A DNA stretch of 64,000 nucleotides from DASUPK01 sp963800285. Lineage in GTDB: Bacteria; Actinomycetota; Thermoleophilia; Solirubrobacterales; 70-9. The stretch lies in assembly GCA_963800285.1 (NCBI GenBank), contig CAWDAL010000014.1, forward strand, positions 310,001-374,000, read 5' to 3'. Position numbers and translations under genes: made by a program. A model generated the notes under the pieces. It saw only the letters and a program-made list of their open reading frames with translations. It made no database searches and had not been told where the DNA came from. This document shows, one piece after another, positions 51,739 through 60,514 of the stretch (position 1 is its first letter; the number at the start of each line of letters is the position of its first letter).

Positions 51739-52305
51739 CTACGCGGGCGCCTCCTCCGTGGCCCCATTGCCCGACAGAGAGGAGAAGTCGACCTCGGCCA
51801 GGGCCTCGTCGATCAGGCGCTTCTGGTCGTCCCCGGTGAGGGTCTTCCGGGTGACCTTCTCGGTCGTCAGCACGGTCAGGTCGGCGACCTCCTTGCGGAT
51901 GCGCTCCAGGGAGCGCCGGGTCTCCGCCTCGATGTCACGGCGTGCGGCTGCGAGAAGCTCCTCGCGCTTCTCGCGGCCGTCCTCGGCGGCCTGGGTCTTC
52001 GCGGATTCCGCCGCCTTGCGGGCGCGCGCCACGATCTCGTCGGCCTGCTCGCGTGCCTCACGAAGGCGGGCGCGGTACTCCTGCAGGACGTCGTCGGCCT
52101 CCTCGCGGGTCTTCTCCGCCTGCTCGATCGACTCCCGGATCGCGTTGGCGCGCTTGTCGAGCGCCTCCTGGATCCGCGGAAAGGCGAGCTTGCTGAGCAC
52201 GTACATCGTGATTCCGAAGACGAGCAGCGTCCAGATCATCAGGCCGAGGTTCGGCGAGACGAGGAAGCTGCCGCCCGAGGCGACTATGTGAGTTGCGGGG
52301 TCCAC
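51739..52305 (-). CDS. atpF: ATP synthase b subunit
   Basis: 188 residues from GTG 52305. One membrane helix (LGLMIWTLLVFGITMYVLSKLAF, about 20-42) is followed by a long charged coiled coil (RANAIRESIEQAEKTREEADDVLQEYRARLREAREQADEIV). It forms the peripheral stalk. Between atpE and atpH as usual; only one b-type subunit is seen. Confidence 0.95.
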   Translation of the reverse strand: MDPATHIVASGGSFLVSPNLGLMIWTLLVFGITMYVLSKLAFPRIQEALDKRANAIRESIEQAEKTREEADDVLQEYRARLREAREQADEIVARARKAAESAKTQAAEDGREKREELLAAARRDIEAETRRSLERIRKEVADLTVLTTEKVTRKTLTGDDQKRLIDEALAEVDFSSLSGNGATEEAPA

Positions 52306-52315
52306 GGCTAGCGGC

Positions 52316-52594
52316 CTAGAGGAAGAAGGCGATCAGGCCGAAGATGAACGTGTAGAAGGCGACGGCCTCCGTCAGAGCGAATCCGAGCCAGCGGATCGAC
52401 TGGAGGTCGTCCTTCATCTCGGGCTGGCGCGCGACCGACTCGATCTCCTTACCGAAGATGAAGCCGATGCCGATGCCGGCTCCGATCGAGCCGAGCCCAG
52501 CACCGACGCCAAGCGCGATCGCCTTGCCGGCGTCGGTGATGCCGGTGTCGGTGATCCCGCTCGACGCTTGCGCGATCGGGGTCAAGACGTCCAT
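52316..52594 (-). CDS. atpE: ATP synthase c subunit
   Basis: 92 residues, two membrane helices. Helix 1 holds GVGAGLGSIGAGIGIGFIFG, the loop RQPEMKDDLQS, and helix 2 has the ion-carrying Glu in FALTEAVAFYTFIFGLI. The residues around it suit proton rather than sodium coupling. The first 20 residues contain a near-duplicated SGITDTGITDAG segment. Confidence 0.97.
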   Translation of the reverse strand: MDVLTPIAQASSGITDTGITDAGKAIALGVGAGLGSIGAGIGIGFIFGKEIESVARQPEMKDDLQSIRWLGFALTEAVAFYTFIFGLIAFFL

Positions 52595-52609
52595 TGGTAC
52601 TGCTCCTTT

Positions 52610-53527
52610 CTAGTGACTCTCGGCGACTGCGCCGCCGATGTAGATGGAAGAGAGGGTGGCGAAGATGAACGCCTGAAGCGTTGCGATCAGCCCCACCTCC
52701 AAGATGAAGAAGACGAACGCGAGCGGGAAGGTGAGCGCTCCCAGGGCCGCCAGCCCCAGCAGGACCGCAAGCCCGCCGCCCATGAACAGCAGCAGCAGGT
52801 GCCCCGCCAGGATGTTCGCGAACAGTCGAACGGAGAGCGAGACGAGCCGCATGAAATGGGAGAGCAGCTCGATCGCGAAGATCAGCGCCTTGGCGACCGG
52901 GTTCATGTCCTCGAGCCCGGCTGGGAGAAAGCTGCCCATGTACTTGAAGAACCCCTTGGCCCTGATCCCCTCGACGTGGTAGCTGATCCAGACGACCAGG
53001 GTGAGCGAGAGCGCAAACGAGATGTTCGCCGTCGCCGCGTAGATGGCGAACGAGGGGATCGCGAGGCCGAAGATGTCGATCGTCTCCGCGCTGTTCGTGG
53101 GGAGCGGCAGGTAGCCGATGATGTTGGAGAAGGCGATGAAGAAGAAGAGGGTCGCGACGAAGGGGAACCACTTGACCGCGTAGGAGCCCGAGAGGTTGCC
53201 GCCGGTGATGTTGTTCTTGGTCATGTCGTAGGCGACCTCGACCGCGGTCTGCACGCGGTTGGGCTTCATCTCCATGCGGCGGGCGATGTAGACCATCACG
53301 AAGATCGTCAGGGCGCTGGCGAGCAGCAGGTAGAGGACCGCCCGGTTGATAGAGAAGTTGATCCCCGCGATGTGGATCGGGATCCAGTCGTGGAGCTTGA
53401 ACTCGTCCTGGGGCTTGAACTCGTCGTTCTTGCCGTCGTTGCCGAAGATCAAGAGCAGCGCGATCGTGACCGCGAGGTAGGCACCGAGCCCGAACAGGAC
53501 CTTCTGCTTGGTGGACCAGGAGGCCAT
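52610..53527 (-). CDS. atpB: ATP synthase a subunit
   Basis: 305 residues, proton channel subunit. Motifs SGSYAVKWFPFVATLFFFIAFSNIIGYLP, SLSVRLFANILAGHLLLLFMGG (essential Arg) and ILEVGLIATLQAFIFATLSSIYIGG. It starts within the stop of the upstream small membrane protein gene (TGATG at 53525-53529). Confidence 0.97.
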   Translation of the reverse strand: MASWSTKQKVLFGLGAYLAVTIALLLIFGNDGKNDEFKPQDEFKLHDWIPIHIAGINFSINRAVLYLLLASALTIFVMVYIARRMEMKPNRVQTAVEVAYDMTKNNITGGNLSGSYAVKWFPFVATLFFFIAFSNIIGYLPLPTNSAETIDIFGLAIPSFAIYAATANISFALSLTLVVWISYHVEGIRAKGFFKYMGSFLPAGLEDMNPVAKALIFAIELLSHFMRLVSLSVRLFANILAGHLLLLFMGGGLAVLLGLAALGALTFPLAFVFFILEVGLIATLQAFIFATLSSIYIGGAVAESH

Positions 53528-53955
53528 CAGACCGGTCGGGCCTCCTCCGGTTCGAGCAGCTTGGCGAGCAGCCGGCCGCCGAGGTGGACCGTGAACAGAA
53601 CCGCCGCCAGCACGGCCGCCGCCAGCCCGGCGTCCTTGCTGTCAAGGACGCCGACCAGGAGCACCGCCAGGGTGACGACCCAGACGCGCCCCAGGGTCGT
53701 GGCGCCCACCCAGCCCATGGCGGCGCGCCGGTCGCCCCGGGCGGCCGCCTTCCGCACAGCGCGGTCGGTGAGCAGCTCCACCCCGTGCTGGGCGATCCAG
53801 ACGGCGGCGACGACGACGTAGGCGATCATCGGCAGATCGGCTGCGACGAATACCGGCAGGGCAGCCGCGAGCAGGACGAGGTCGACGTAGCGAAGTGCGA
53901 TGGCCATGCGGGATGTCCCGACAGCGTCAGGTCCGTCTAACGCGAGCGTAGACAC
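53527..53955 (-). CDS. Small membrane protein heading the ATP synthase operon (AtpI-like position)
   Basis: 142 residues; the start may be the internal ATG giving MAIALRYVDLVLLAAALP. Four hydrophobic segments (about 23-42, 46-64, 92-110, 115-130) with a basic cytoplasmic loop RAVRKAAARGDRRAAMGW. It does not show clear AtpI sequence motifs, but gene position and size match AtpI or a magnesium/assembly helper. Last base shared with atpB start. Confidence 0.6.
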   Translation of the reverse strand: MSTLALDGPDAVGTSRMAIALRYVDLVLLAAALPVFVAADLPMIAYVVVAAVWIAQHGVELLTDRAVRKAAARGDRRAAMGWVGATTLGRVWVVTLAVLLVGVLDSKDAGLAAAVLAAVLFTVHLGGRLLAKLLEPEEARPV

Positions 53956-54020
53956 GGCGATTCATCTGATCTTTGAAAGTCGAACGAGAGCATGAAGTCT
54001 TGGCCCCCCACCAACATAAA

Positions 54021-54044
54021 CGGCGGCCACAAAGATCGCCGCCG
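54021..54044 (-). terminator. Hairpin terminator between wecA-like gene and ATP synthase operon
   Basis: CGGCGGC (54021-54027) pairs with GCCGCCG (54038-54044), with a 10-base loop. On the minus strand it is followed by TTTATGTT, a short T-rich run. It should end the transcript that comes from the glycan genes before the ATP synthase operon starts. Confidence 0.7.
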
Positions 54045-54079
54045 GATCCACCTCCGCAGGCCCGGAGGGGCGGCGAATC

Positions 54080-55369
54080 CTAGCGATTGGGCTCCGACAC
54101 GGCTTCGATCTCGCCCGTGTCCGGATCGATCGACGTCATCTCCCCGGTCGCGGGATCAACGGCGCGGAAGGTGCCCGTGTCGAGCTCGTGCTGGACGGCG
54201 ACGTCCACCTCCTCCTCGTCGGGCGGAGCCGTCGGGCCCCGCAGCCCGACGAGCTGTCTCCAGCGAACCCGCCGGAGCTTGAGGATCTCGAGCACGTGGA
54301 TCACGTAGATGCTCGCCGCGAGGGCGCCGGCCAGGCAGAGGGCCATGAAGGTCGTCCAGAAGGCGTCGAAGCTCCCATGGTTGTCGCTGTAGGGCACGAA
54401 GCGGAGCGCCAGCGCCACCAGGGCCAGGACGAGCGTCCAGCCGTACAGGTAGGTGATCGTCCGCCGCTGGCTGAATCCGATGCGGGCCATCCGGTGATGG
54501 AAGTGCTCGGTGTCCGCGCGGTAGATCGGCCGGCGGTACTTGAGCCGCTTGGCGACGACGAAGCTCGTGTCGAGGATCGGGACGGCGAGGACCGCCAGCG
54601 GGAAGAAGAGGGCGACGACGGCGTTGGTCTTCAACGCCCCCTGGACCGTGATCACCGCCATCAGGTAGCCGAGCAGGTTCGACCCCGTGTCCCCCATGAA
54701 GCTCGATGCCGGCGGGAAGCCGTGCCGGAGGAACCCGAGCGACGCACCCGCAGTCACCGCCGCGAGCACGCCGGCGGCGTTGCGGTCGAGCGAGAGCGCG
54801 ATCACCGCCAGGGAGGCGGCGGAGATCAGGCAGACGCCGGCCGCCAGCCCGTCGACACCGTCGATCAGGTTGATCACGTTGGCGACGGCGACGATCCCGA
54901 CGACGGTCAGCACCTGCCCGAGGTCGATCGCGCCGATGCCGGGCGGGTCGAAGAGCTGGACCGACCCGGGGTCGACGCGGCCGAGGAACGGCAGCGTGAA
55001 GGTCGCGACCGTCACCCCGGAGGCGACCGGGATGATCGCCGCCCCGGTCTGGCCGAGCAGCTTGATGCCGGCCGGCAGGTCGACCAGGTCGTCGATCACC
55101 CCGACCGCGGTGATCACGATCGCCCCGGCGAGGATCGAACGGGTCTCGTGGTCCCACGGCAGAAAGATCGAGCCGCCGATCAGGACGGCCACCAGGACGG
55201 CCAGCCCTCCCAGCTTCGGCGTCGGGAACTCGTGCAGGCTGCGCTCGTTGGGGAAGTCGATCGCCCGATCGCCGATGCGACGCGACAGGGACTCGGTCGC
55301 CGGCACCAGGGTCCAGACGGTCGCACCGGCGAAGATGAAGGCGAGGAGGGCGTCGATCGTGTCGGGCAT
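54080..55369 (-). CDS. Undecaprenyl-phosphate GlcNAc-1-phosphate transferase-like (WecA/MraY family)
   Basis: 429 residues with about 11 membrane helices. Family motifs: FPNERSLHEFPTPKLGGLAVL, VIDDLVDLPAGIKLLGQ, NLIDGVDGLAAGV, ASSFMGDTGSNLLGYLMA and the cytoplasmic HRADTEHFHH-type segment (RPIYRADTEHFHHRMARIG). It loads a sugar-1-phosphate on undecaprenyl phosphate to begin glycan or teichoic-type polymer synthesis. The last 60 residues are a polar cytoplasmic tail. Its start lies in the asnB stop (TGATG). Confidence 0.92.
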   Translation of the reverse strand: MPDTIDALLAFIFAGATVWTLVPATESLSRRIGDRAIDFPNERSLHEFPTPKLGGLAVLVAVLIGGSIFLPWDHETRSILAGAIVITAVGVIDDLVDLPAGIKLLGQTGAAIIPVASGVTVATFTLPFLGRVDPGSVQLFDPPGIGAIDLGQVLTVVGIVAVANVINLIDGVDGLAAGVCLISAASLAVIALSLDRNAAGVLAAVTAGASLGFLRHGFPPASSFMGDTGSNLLGYLMAVITVQGALKTNAVVALFFPLAVLAVPILDTSFVVAKRLKYRRPIYRADTEHFHHRMARIGFSQRRTITYLYGWTLVLALVALALRFVPYSDNHGSFDAFWTTFMALCLAGALAASIYVIHVLEILKLRRVRWRQLVGLRGPTAPPDEEEVDVAVQHELDTGTFRAVDPATGEMTSIDPDTGEIEAVSEPNR

Positions 55370-57264
55370 CAGCGGGCGGCCCCGGCGGTCGCGCCCGCCG
55401 GCTCGCGGGCGTAGCGGTCGAACCAGAGCGTGAAGTTGAGCAGCCCCCAGATCTGCCGGCTCAGGTCCTCCCTGCCGGAGACGTGGTCGTCGAGCACCCG
55501 CGTCACCGTGTCCGGGTTCAGGTAGCCCTGCCGCTCGATCGTCTCCGGAGAGAGGACGTCGCGGGCGAACGGCTCGAGGTCGCCGCGCAGCCAGGCGGCG
55601 ACGGGGATCGAGAAGCCCTGCTTGCGCCCGCGGACGATCTCCCTCGGCAGGAGCGGCTCCACGGCCTTGCGCAGCAGCCGCTTCTTCGAGAAGCCCCGGA
55701 CCTTCTGCTTCGTGTCGAGGGCCAGGGCCAGCTCCGCCACGACCGGGTCGAGGAATGGCACTCGCGCCTCGAGCGAGTGGGCCATGCTGGCCCGGTCGGT
55801 CTTCACGAGCAGGTCGTCGACCAGGTAGATGCCCAGGTCGAGATCCTGGAGCCGCGCGAGCTCCGGGGCTCCCTCGGTCTCGGCGAACCTGGCGCGATAG
55901 AGGTCGAGCGGGTCCGAGATCCGTGGCTCGCTGAGGAGCTCCTCCTGGGCCTCGGGCGAGAAGATCTCCTTCCAGGCGTGGTGGCGCTCGACGGGCGGCA
56001 GGTGGGCCCCGCGCATGAAGCGCTTCGCCTTGTAGTCGAAGCTCACCTTCTGCGAGGAGCTCGGCAACAGCTCGACCAGCGGCCGCAGGAAGGGCGCCGC
56101 GCGCCCGACCCGCGGCGCCAGCCGGTCGGCCACATACGTGTAGTAGCCGCCGAAGAGCTCGTCGCCTCCCTCGCCCGAGAGCACCACCTTGACGGTGTCG
56201 GCGGCGAGCTGGGAGACCAGGAAGGTCGGCAGCGCCGAGGAGTCGCCGAACGGCTCGTCGAACGCCTCCACCAGCCGCGGCAGCAGGTCGACGGCGTCGG
56301 GCCGCAGGACCAGCTCGTGGTGGTCGGTTCCGTAGCGCTTGGCCACCAGCCGGGCCTGGGCGAGCTCGTCGAAGGAGCTCTCCTCGAAGCCGATCGAGAA
56401 CGTGCTGACCCGGTAGCCGCTCTCCCCCGCCGCCATCGCGGTCAGAGCGGCGGAATCGACGCCCCCGGAGAGCAGCACGCCGACCGGCACGTCCGAGACC
56501 AGGTGCGCGCGGACCGAGTCCCGGAGCCGCTCCCGCAGGTCCTCCGCGAGGACCTCGTCGCTCTCGGTGCGCACCTCGTCGGCGCGTACCGGCCCGGGCC
56601 GCGCGTAGCGCTCGATCGTCACCTCGCCCCTCTCGGCCACCAGCGTGTGTCCCGGCGGGAGCTTGCGCGCCTCGGTGAAGACGGTCAGCGGCGCGGGAAT
56701 CGAGTTGAACGCGAGGAAGGACTCGAGCGCCTGCGGGTCGATCTCGCGCGAGAAGCCGGGCTGCCGAAGGAGCGCCTTGAGCTCCGAGGCGAATGACACC
56801 GTCCCGTCAGCGACCCGGTAATAGAGGGGCTTGATCCCGAACCTGTCACGCGCGAGGACGAGCCGGCCGTGGCGGGCGTCCCAGAGGGCGAGAGCGAACA
56901 TGCCGCGCAGCCGCTCGACGAAGCCCGGGCCGTGCTCCTCGTAGAGGTGGACCATGACCTCGGTGTCGCTGTGGGTCGAGAAGGTGTGCCCCCTACCCCG
57001 GAGCTCGTCCATCAGCTCGCGGTAGTTGTAGATCTCGCCGTTCTGGATCACCTGGATCCGTCCGTCCTCGTTGGCGATCGGCTGGTCACCGCCGGCGAGA
57101 TCGATGATCGAGAGGCGGCGCATCGCCAGGCCGCACGAGCCGTCGATCACCGTGCCGTCCGAGTCGGGGCCGCGGTGCACCAGCGTGTCGTTCATCGCGG
57201 CGAGAGCCGCGGGATCGGGGGCGGTGGCCCCGTCCAGGCTGACGAGACCGCATATCCCGCACAT
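55369..57264 (-). CDS. asnB: Asparagine synthase (glutamine-hydrolysing) family
   Basis: 631 residues. The N-terminal glutaminase begins MCGICGL (Cys2 nucleophile) with LVHRGPDSDG and QNGEIYNYRELMDEL. The synthetase part has VLLSGGVDSAALTAMA (ATP loop), FDEPFGDSSALPTFLVSQLA and GEGGDELFGGY. It converts aspartate to asparagine or, within surface-glycan clusters, amidates an unknown uronic or amino-acid group. The setting between sugar transferase genes favours the second as much as the first. Confidence 0.93.
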   Translation of the reverse strand: MCGICGLVSLDGATAPDPAALAAMNDTLVHRGPDSDGTVIDGSCGLAMRRLSIIDLAGGDQPIANEDGRIQVIQNGEIYNYRELMDELRGRGHTFSTHSDTEVMVHLYEEHGPGFVERLRGMFALALWDARHGRLVLARDRFGIKPLYYRVADGTVSFASELKALLRQPGFSREIDPQALESFLAFNSIPAPLTVFTEARKLPPGHTLVAERGEVTIERYARPGPVRADEVRTESDEVLAEDLRERLRDSVRAHLVSDVPVGVLLSGGVDSAALTAMAAGESGYRVSTFSIGFEESSFDELAQARLVAKRYGTDHHELVLRPDAVDLLPRLVEAFDEPFGDSSALPTFLVSQLAADTVKVVLSGEGGDELFGGYYTYVADRLAPRVGRAAPFLRPLVELLPSSSQKVSFDYKAKRFMRGAHLPPVERHHAWKEIFSPEAQEELLSEPRISDPLDLYRARFAETEGAPELARLQDLDLGIYLVDDLLVKTDRASMAHSLEARVPFLDPVVAELALALDTKQKVRGFSKKRLLRKAVEPLLPREIVRGRKQGFSIPVAAWLRGDLEPFARDVLSPETIERQGYLNPDTVTRVLDDHVSGREDLSRQIWGLLNFTLWFDRYAREPAGATAGAAR

Positions 57265-57309
57265 GCGGGCGAGTCTAGAGAGCGGTCAGGATCCGGCCGG
57301 GATTCAGTC

Positions 57310-57987
57310 TCAGCGGTCCCGCCCGCGCAGCGTCAGGTTGACGATCCGGGCCATCGTCGCCCCGAGCACGCGCAGGTAGAGGCGGATGGAGCGGTCCGCG
57401 ATGTACTCGAGATCGTGGATCAGCTTGTCCTCCCAGGAGTCCTCGCGCGTGATCCGGGTCTGCGCGAAACCGGTCACCCCGGGCCGGACGACGAGCCGCT
57501 GCCAATAGGTCGGGATCTCCTCGCAGAGGCGGTTGAAGAAGGCGGGCCGCACCGGGCGCGGGCCCACCATGCTCATGTCCCCCCGGATCACGTTGAAGAG
57601 CTGCGGCACCTCGTCGATGTGCGTCAGGCGCGCGGCCTTCCCGACCATCGTCACCTCCTCCTCGGTGCGCCGGGTGAGCTCCTCGCCGTAGAAGTTGCCG
57701 AGACGGACCTCCGCTCCGGGCCGCAGGGTGCGGAGCTTGTACATCGTGAAGATGTGCCCCGCCCGCCCCACTCGTTCGCCGCGGTAGAGAACCGGGCGGC
57801 CGGAGGTGATCAGGGTGGCAAGGGCGAGTAGGCCGAGCAGCGGCGAGAGCAGGATCAGGGCGGAGCCGGCGATCAGCAGGTCGAGCCCGCGCAGGACGAC
57901 GTCGACGCGGCGCGGCGCGTACATCTCGGCGGCCATGTCCGAGACCTGCTCGGCGACGGTGCTCGGCTGCTCAGTCTGGGTCGCCAT
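57310..57987 (-). CDS. Bacterial sugar transferase (polyprenyl-phosphate hexose-1-phosphate transferase)
   Basis: 225 residues from ATG 57987. One re-entrant hydrophobic region (LLIAGSALILLSPLLGLLALATL), then family motifs GERVGRAGHIFTMYKLRTLRPGAE, THIDEVPQLFNVIRGDMSMVGPRPVRP and RPGVTGFAQTR, including the catalytic Asp-Glu pair. It primes glycan assembly on the lipid carrier. It is preceded by the long palindrome at 57992-58159. Confidence 0.9.
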   Translation of the reverse strand: MATQTEQPSTVAEQVSDMAAEMYAPRRVDVVLRGLDLLIAGSALILLSPLLGLLALATLITSGRPVLYRGERVGRAGHIFTMYKLRTLRPGAEVRLGNFYGEELTRRTEEEVTMVGKAARLTHIDEVPQLFNVIRGDMSMVGPRPVRPAFFNRLCEEIPTYWQRLVVRPGVTGFAQTRITREDSWEDKLIHDLEYIADRSIRLYLRVLGATMARIVNLTLRGRDR

Positions 57988-57991
57988 CCGG

Positions 57992-58159
57992 CTAGATGAT
58001 CGAATCCGAATCCGCGCGCGACCGGGGGCGCACCTGGCCGAGCAGATCAAGGACGCAGGGCGAAGCCTTTGGTGGTGCCAAAGGCGAGCCCGAGGACGCA
58101 GAGATGCGACGCGCCAGGCGCGTCATCCGGGCGTGCGGGGATTCGGAGTCGGTCATCTA
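57992..58159. repeat. 168-bp palindromic element with 21-bp inverted ends, at the stop codon of the DUF354 gene
   Basis: The end 57993-58013 (TAGATGATCGAATCCGAATCC) matches the complement of 58139-58159 at 19 of 21 bases. Inside are GCCTTTGG/CCAAAGGC (58065-58072, 58078-58085), a GACGCG/CGCGTC dyad (58108-58124) and a direct repeat of GGACGCAG (58051, 58094). The segment GGACGCAGGGCGAAGCC is close to the core of the three elements at 8951, 28101 and 31043. The right end begins with the TAG stop of the gene at 58157. Confidence 0.75.
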
Positions 58160-59161
58160 AGCCGCTCCGAGCATCAGGTCGACGAGCAGCTGCGGGTCGC
58201 GGCGCACGCGCTCGCCCTGCCCGGTCTTCTTGACCAGCTCGAGGGCCCGGGGATCGGTCAGCGGCCGCAGCCGGTTGGAGCGGATCAGCGCCTCGTCCAC
58301 CCCTCCGAGCCGGCCCCCATAGGTCGTGTAGACGGGAGTCCCGAGCGCGACGGCCTCCCGGTTCATCGTCCCCCCGGCCGAGACGACCAGGTCCGCCAGG
58401 GCCACCAGGCTCTGTGCCTCGACAGCATGATCCGGGACGATCAGGGACGGCAGGGCGAGCTCCTTGACGTAGGTCCGCTGCTCCTCGGTACGCGGCAGGA
58501 CGACCGCGTGGACACCCGGATCGGAGCCTACTCGCGCGAGTACCTGCGGGAAGAGGGGATTCGACTTGCGGTGATAGAGCGAGACGTCGGGTGGCGGACG
58601 AACCACGACCACGACGCGCTCGGTGTCGACGCCGAGCTTCTCGAGGGCGCCCGGATCGGGCTCGAAGTCGAACAGGTAGTACTCCTCCTTGATCCCGGGG
58701 TACTGGAAGAGCTTCTCCGGGCCGACGCCGAATCGCGTCAGGCGCTCCGGGGGGACGGAGTCGGGGAAGATCACGCGCTTCGCGAGCCGGCAGCCGACGT
58801 GATGCTGCGCGACCGCGAACTCGTAGTCGTGCATGTTCGCCTCGGGAATGCCGAGCAGGCGCGAGGCGATCGCGATGTCGTTCGATCCGTGCGCAATCGA
58901 AAGGCCGAACCCGGCCCCCTTCCCGAAGCGGCGCATCCCGCTGGTCCGCTGGATCAGCCGCATCAGCTTGCGAACCCTCGAGGCCCCGCCGTGCCTGCCG
59001 ATCAGCGTGTACTCCATGCCGTGCAGGTCGAGCAGCTCGAGGGTCTGCGTGTACACCCGCGCCGTGATCAGGACCTCGTGGCCCTGGGCGCGGAGCCGCT
59101 CGATGATCGGCCGGAGCACGAGCACGTGCGCCGGCCCGCTCATGTCGGCCCAGATCTTCAA
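58157..59161 (-). CDS. DUF354 family protein, glycosyltransferase-like fold
   Basis: 334 residues. MKIWADMSGPAHVLVLRPIIERLRAQGHEV and the C-terminal SLIVPDHAVEAQSLVALADLVVSAGGTMNREAVALGTPVYTTYGG match DUF354, relatives of GT-B enzymes such as UDP-GlcNAc 2-epimerase. Activity is unproven, but position beside sugar transferases suggests polysaccharide work. It starts six bases from the end of glyA. Confidence 0.85.
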   Translation of the reverse strand: MKIWADMSGPAHVLVLRPIIERLRAQGHEVLITARVYTQTLELLDLHGMEYTLIGRHGGASRVRKLMRLIQRTSGMRRFGKGAGFGLSIAHGSNDIAIASRLLGIPEANMHDYEFAVAQHHVGCRLAKRVIFPDSVPPERLTRFGVGPEKLFQYPGIKEEYYLFDFEPDPGALEKLGVDTERVVVVVRPPPDVSLYHRKSNPLFPQVLARVGSDPGVHAVVLPRTEEQRTYVKELALPSLIVPDHAVEAQSLVALADLVVSAGGTMNREAVALGTPVYTTYGGRLGGVDEALIRSNRLRPLTDPRALELVKKTGQGERVRRDPQLLVDLMLGAA

Positions 59162-59167
59162 GCGGCT

Positions 59168-60454
59168 CTAGACGGCGGCGGCTGAGAGCTGCGGATAGAG
59201 GGGATAGCGCTCCATCAGGGTCCGGGAGCGCTCCAGGAGCGAGTCCTTCTGCGATTCGAAGTCCTCGCCCAGCGCCGCGACGATCACCTGGGCGATCTCC
59301 CGCAGGTCGTCCTCGACCAGGCCGCGGGTCGTGAGGGCGGGGGTTCCGATCCGGAGGCCCGACGGGTCCATCGGCGGGCGCTCGTCGAACGGGATCGCGT
59401 TGCGGTTGACGGTGATCCCAACCTCCTCGAGACGGGTCTCGGCCTCCTTGCCCCCCAGCCCGGTCGGGGTCAGGTCCACCAGGACCAGATGCACGTCGGT
59501 CCCGCCGGTGAGGACATCGAGGCCGCCGGCGACCAGCTCCTCGCCGAACGCCTTGGCGTTCGCGATCGTCTGCCGCTGGCGCTCCTTGAAGGCCTCGCTC
59601 TGGGCGATCTTCAGGGCGACGGCCTTCGCGGCGATGATGTGCATCAGCGGGCCGCCCTGCTGGCCCGGGAAGACCGAGCGGTTGATGTCCTTCGCCAGCT
59701 CCTCCTTGCAGAGGATCATCCCGCTGCGCGGCCCGCAGAGGGTCTTGTGGATCGTGGTGGTGACGACGTCGGCGTGCTCGACCGGGTTCGGATGCTCTCC
59801 GGCCGCGACCAGCCCCGCGAAGTGCGCCATGTCGACCATCAGCTTCGCGCCCACGGAATCGGCGATCTCCCGGAAAGCGGCGAAGTCGAGCTGCCGCGGA
59901 TAGGCCGACCAGCCGGCGACGATCACCTTCGGCTGGTGCTCCTCGGCGAGCTGCGCGACCTCGTCCATGTCGACGAGCCTGTCCTCGCGGCGCACGTGGT
60001 AGGCGACGACCTCGTAGAGCTTCCCCGAGACGTTCAGCTTCATCCCGTGCGTGAGGTGGCCGCCATGGTCGAGCGCCATCCCCATGATCGTGTCGCCCGG
60101 CTCGATCATCGCCATGTAGGCCGCGTTGTTGGCCTGCGCCCCGGAGTGCGGCTGGACGTTGGCGTGCTCGGCCCCGAAGACAGCCTTGGCGCGGTCGATG
60201 GCCAGCTGCTCGGCGACGTCCACCTCCTCGCAGCCGCCGTAATAGCGCTTGCCCGGATACCCCTCGGCGTACTTGTTGGTCAGGACCGAGCCGGCGGCGT
60301 CGAGCACCGCCTGCGGGACGAAGTTCTCGGACGCGATCATCTCGAGCGTGCCCTGCTGGCGGGCGAGCTCGCGGTCGAGGACCCGGGCGATGTCCGGGTC
60401 GACCTCGGAGAGGTGTGCGGTCTGGAAGTCGTCGGGGAGGTCTACTGGCGTCAA
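59168..60454 (-). CDS. glyA: Serine hydroxymethyltransferase
   Basis: 428 residues from TTG 60454, with GAGGAG seven bases upstream. It converts serine and tetrahydrofolate to glycine and methylene-tetrahydrofolate with PLP. The PLP lysine lies in VVTTTIHKTLCGPRSGMILC. Other motifs are NKYAEGYPGKRYYGGCEEVDVAEQLA, QPHSGAQANNAAY and DMAHFAGLVAAGEHP. The C-terminal domain is complete. Followed by the glycan genes on the same strand. Confidence 0.97.
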   Translation of the reverse strand: MTPVDLPDDFQTAHLSEVDPDIARVLDRELARQQGTLEMIASENFVPQAVLDAAGSVLTNKYAEGYPGKRYYGGCEEVDVAEQLAIDRAKAVFGAEHANVQPHSGAQANNAAYMAMIEPGDTIMGMALDHGGHLTHGMKLNVSGKLYEVVAYHVRREDRLVDMDEVAQLAEEHQPKVIVAGWSAYPRQLDFAAFREIADSVGAKLMVDMAHFAGLVAAGEHPNPVEHADVVTTTIHKTLCGPRSGMILCKEELAKDINRSVFPGQQGGPLMHIIAAKAVALKIAQSEAFKERQRQTIANAKAFGEELVAGGLDVLTGGTDVHLVLVDLTPTGLGGKEAETRLEEVGITVNRNAIPFDERPPMDPSGLRIGTPALTTRGLVEDDLREIAQVIVAALGEDFESQKDSLLERSRTLMERYPLYPQLSAAAV

Positions 60455-60514
60455 GTTCGGGCTCCTCGGGGTCGGTCGCTCAAGGTTGACAGACGTTATG
60501 GGCTCGCGCCGACG

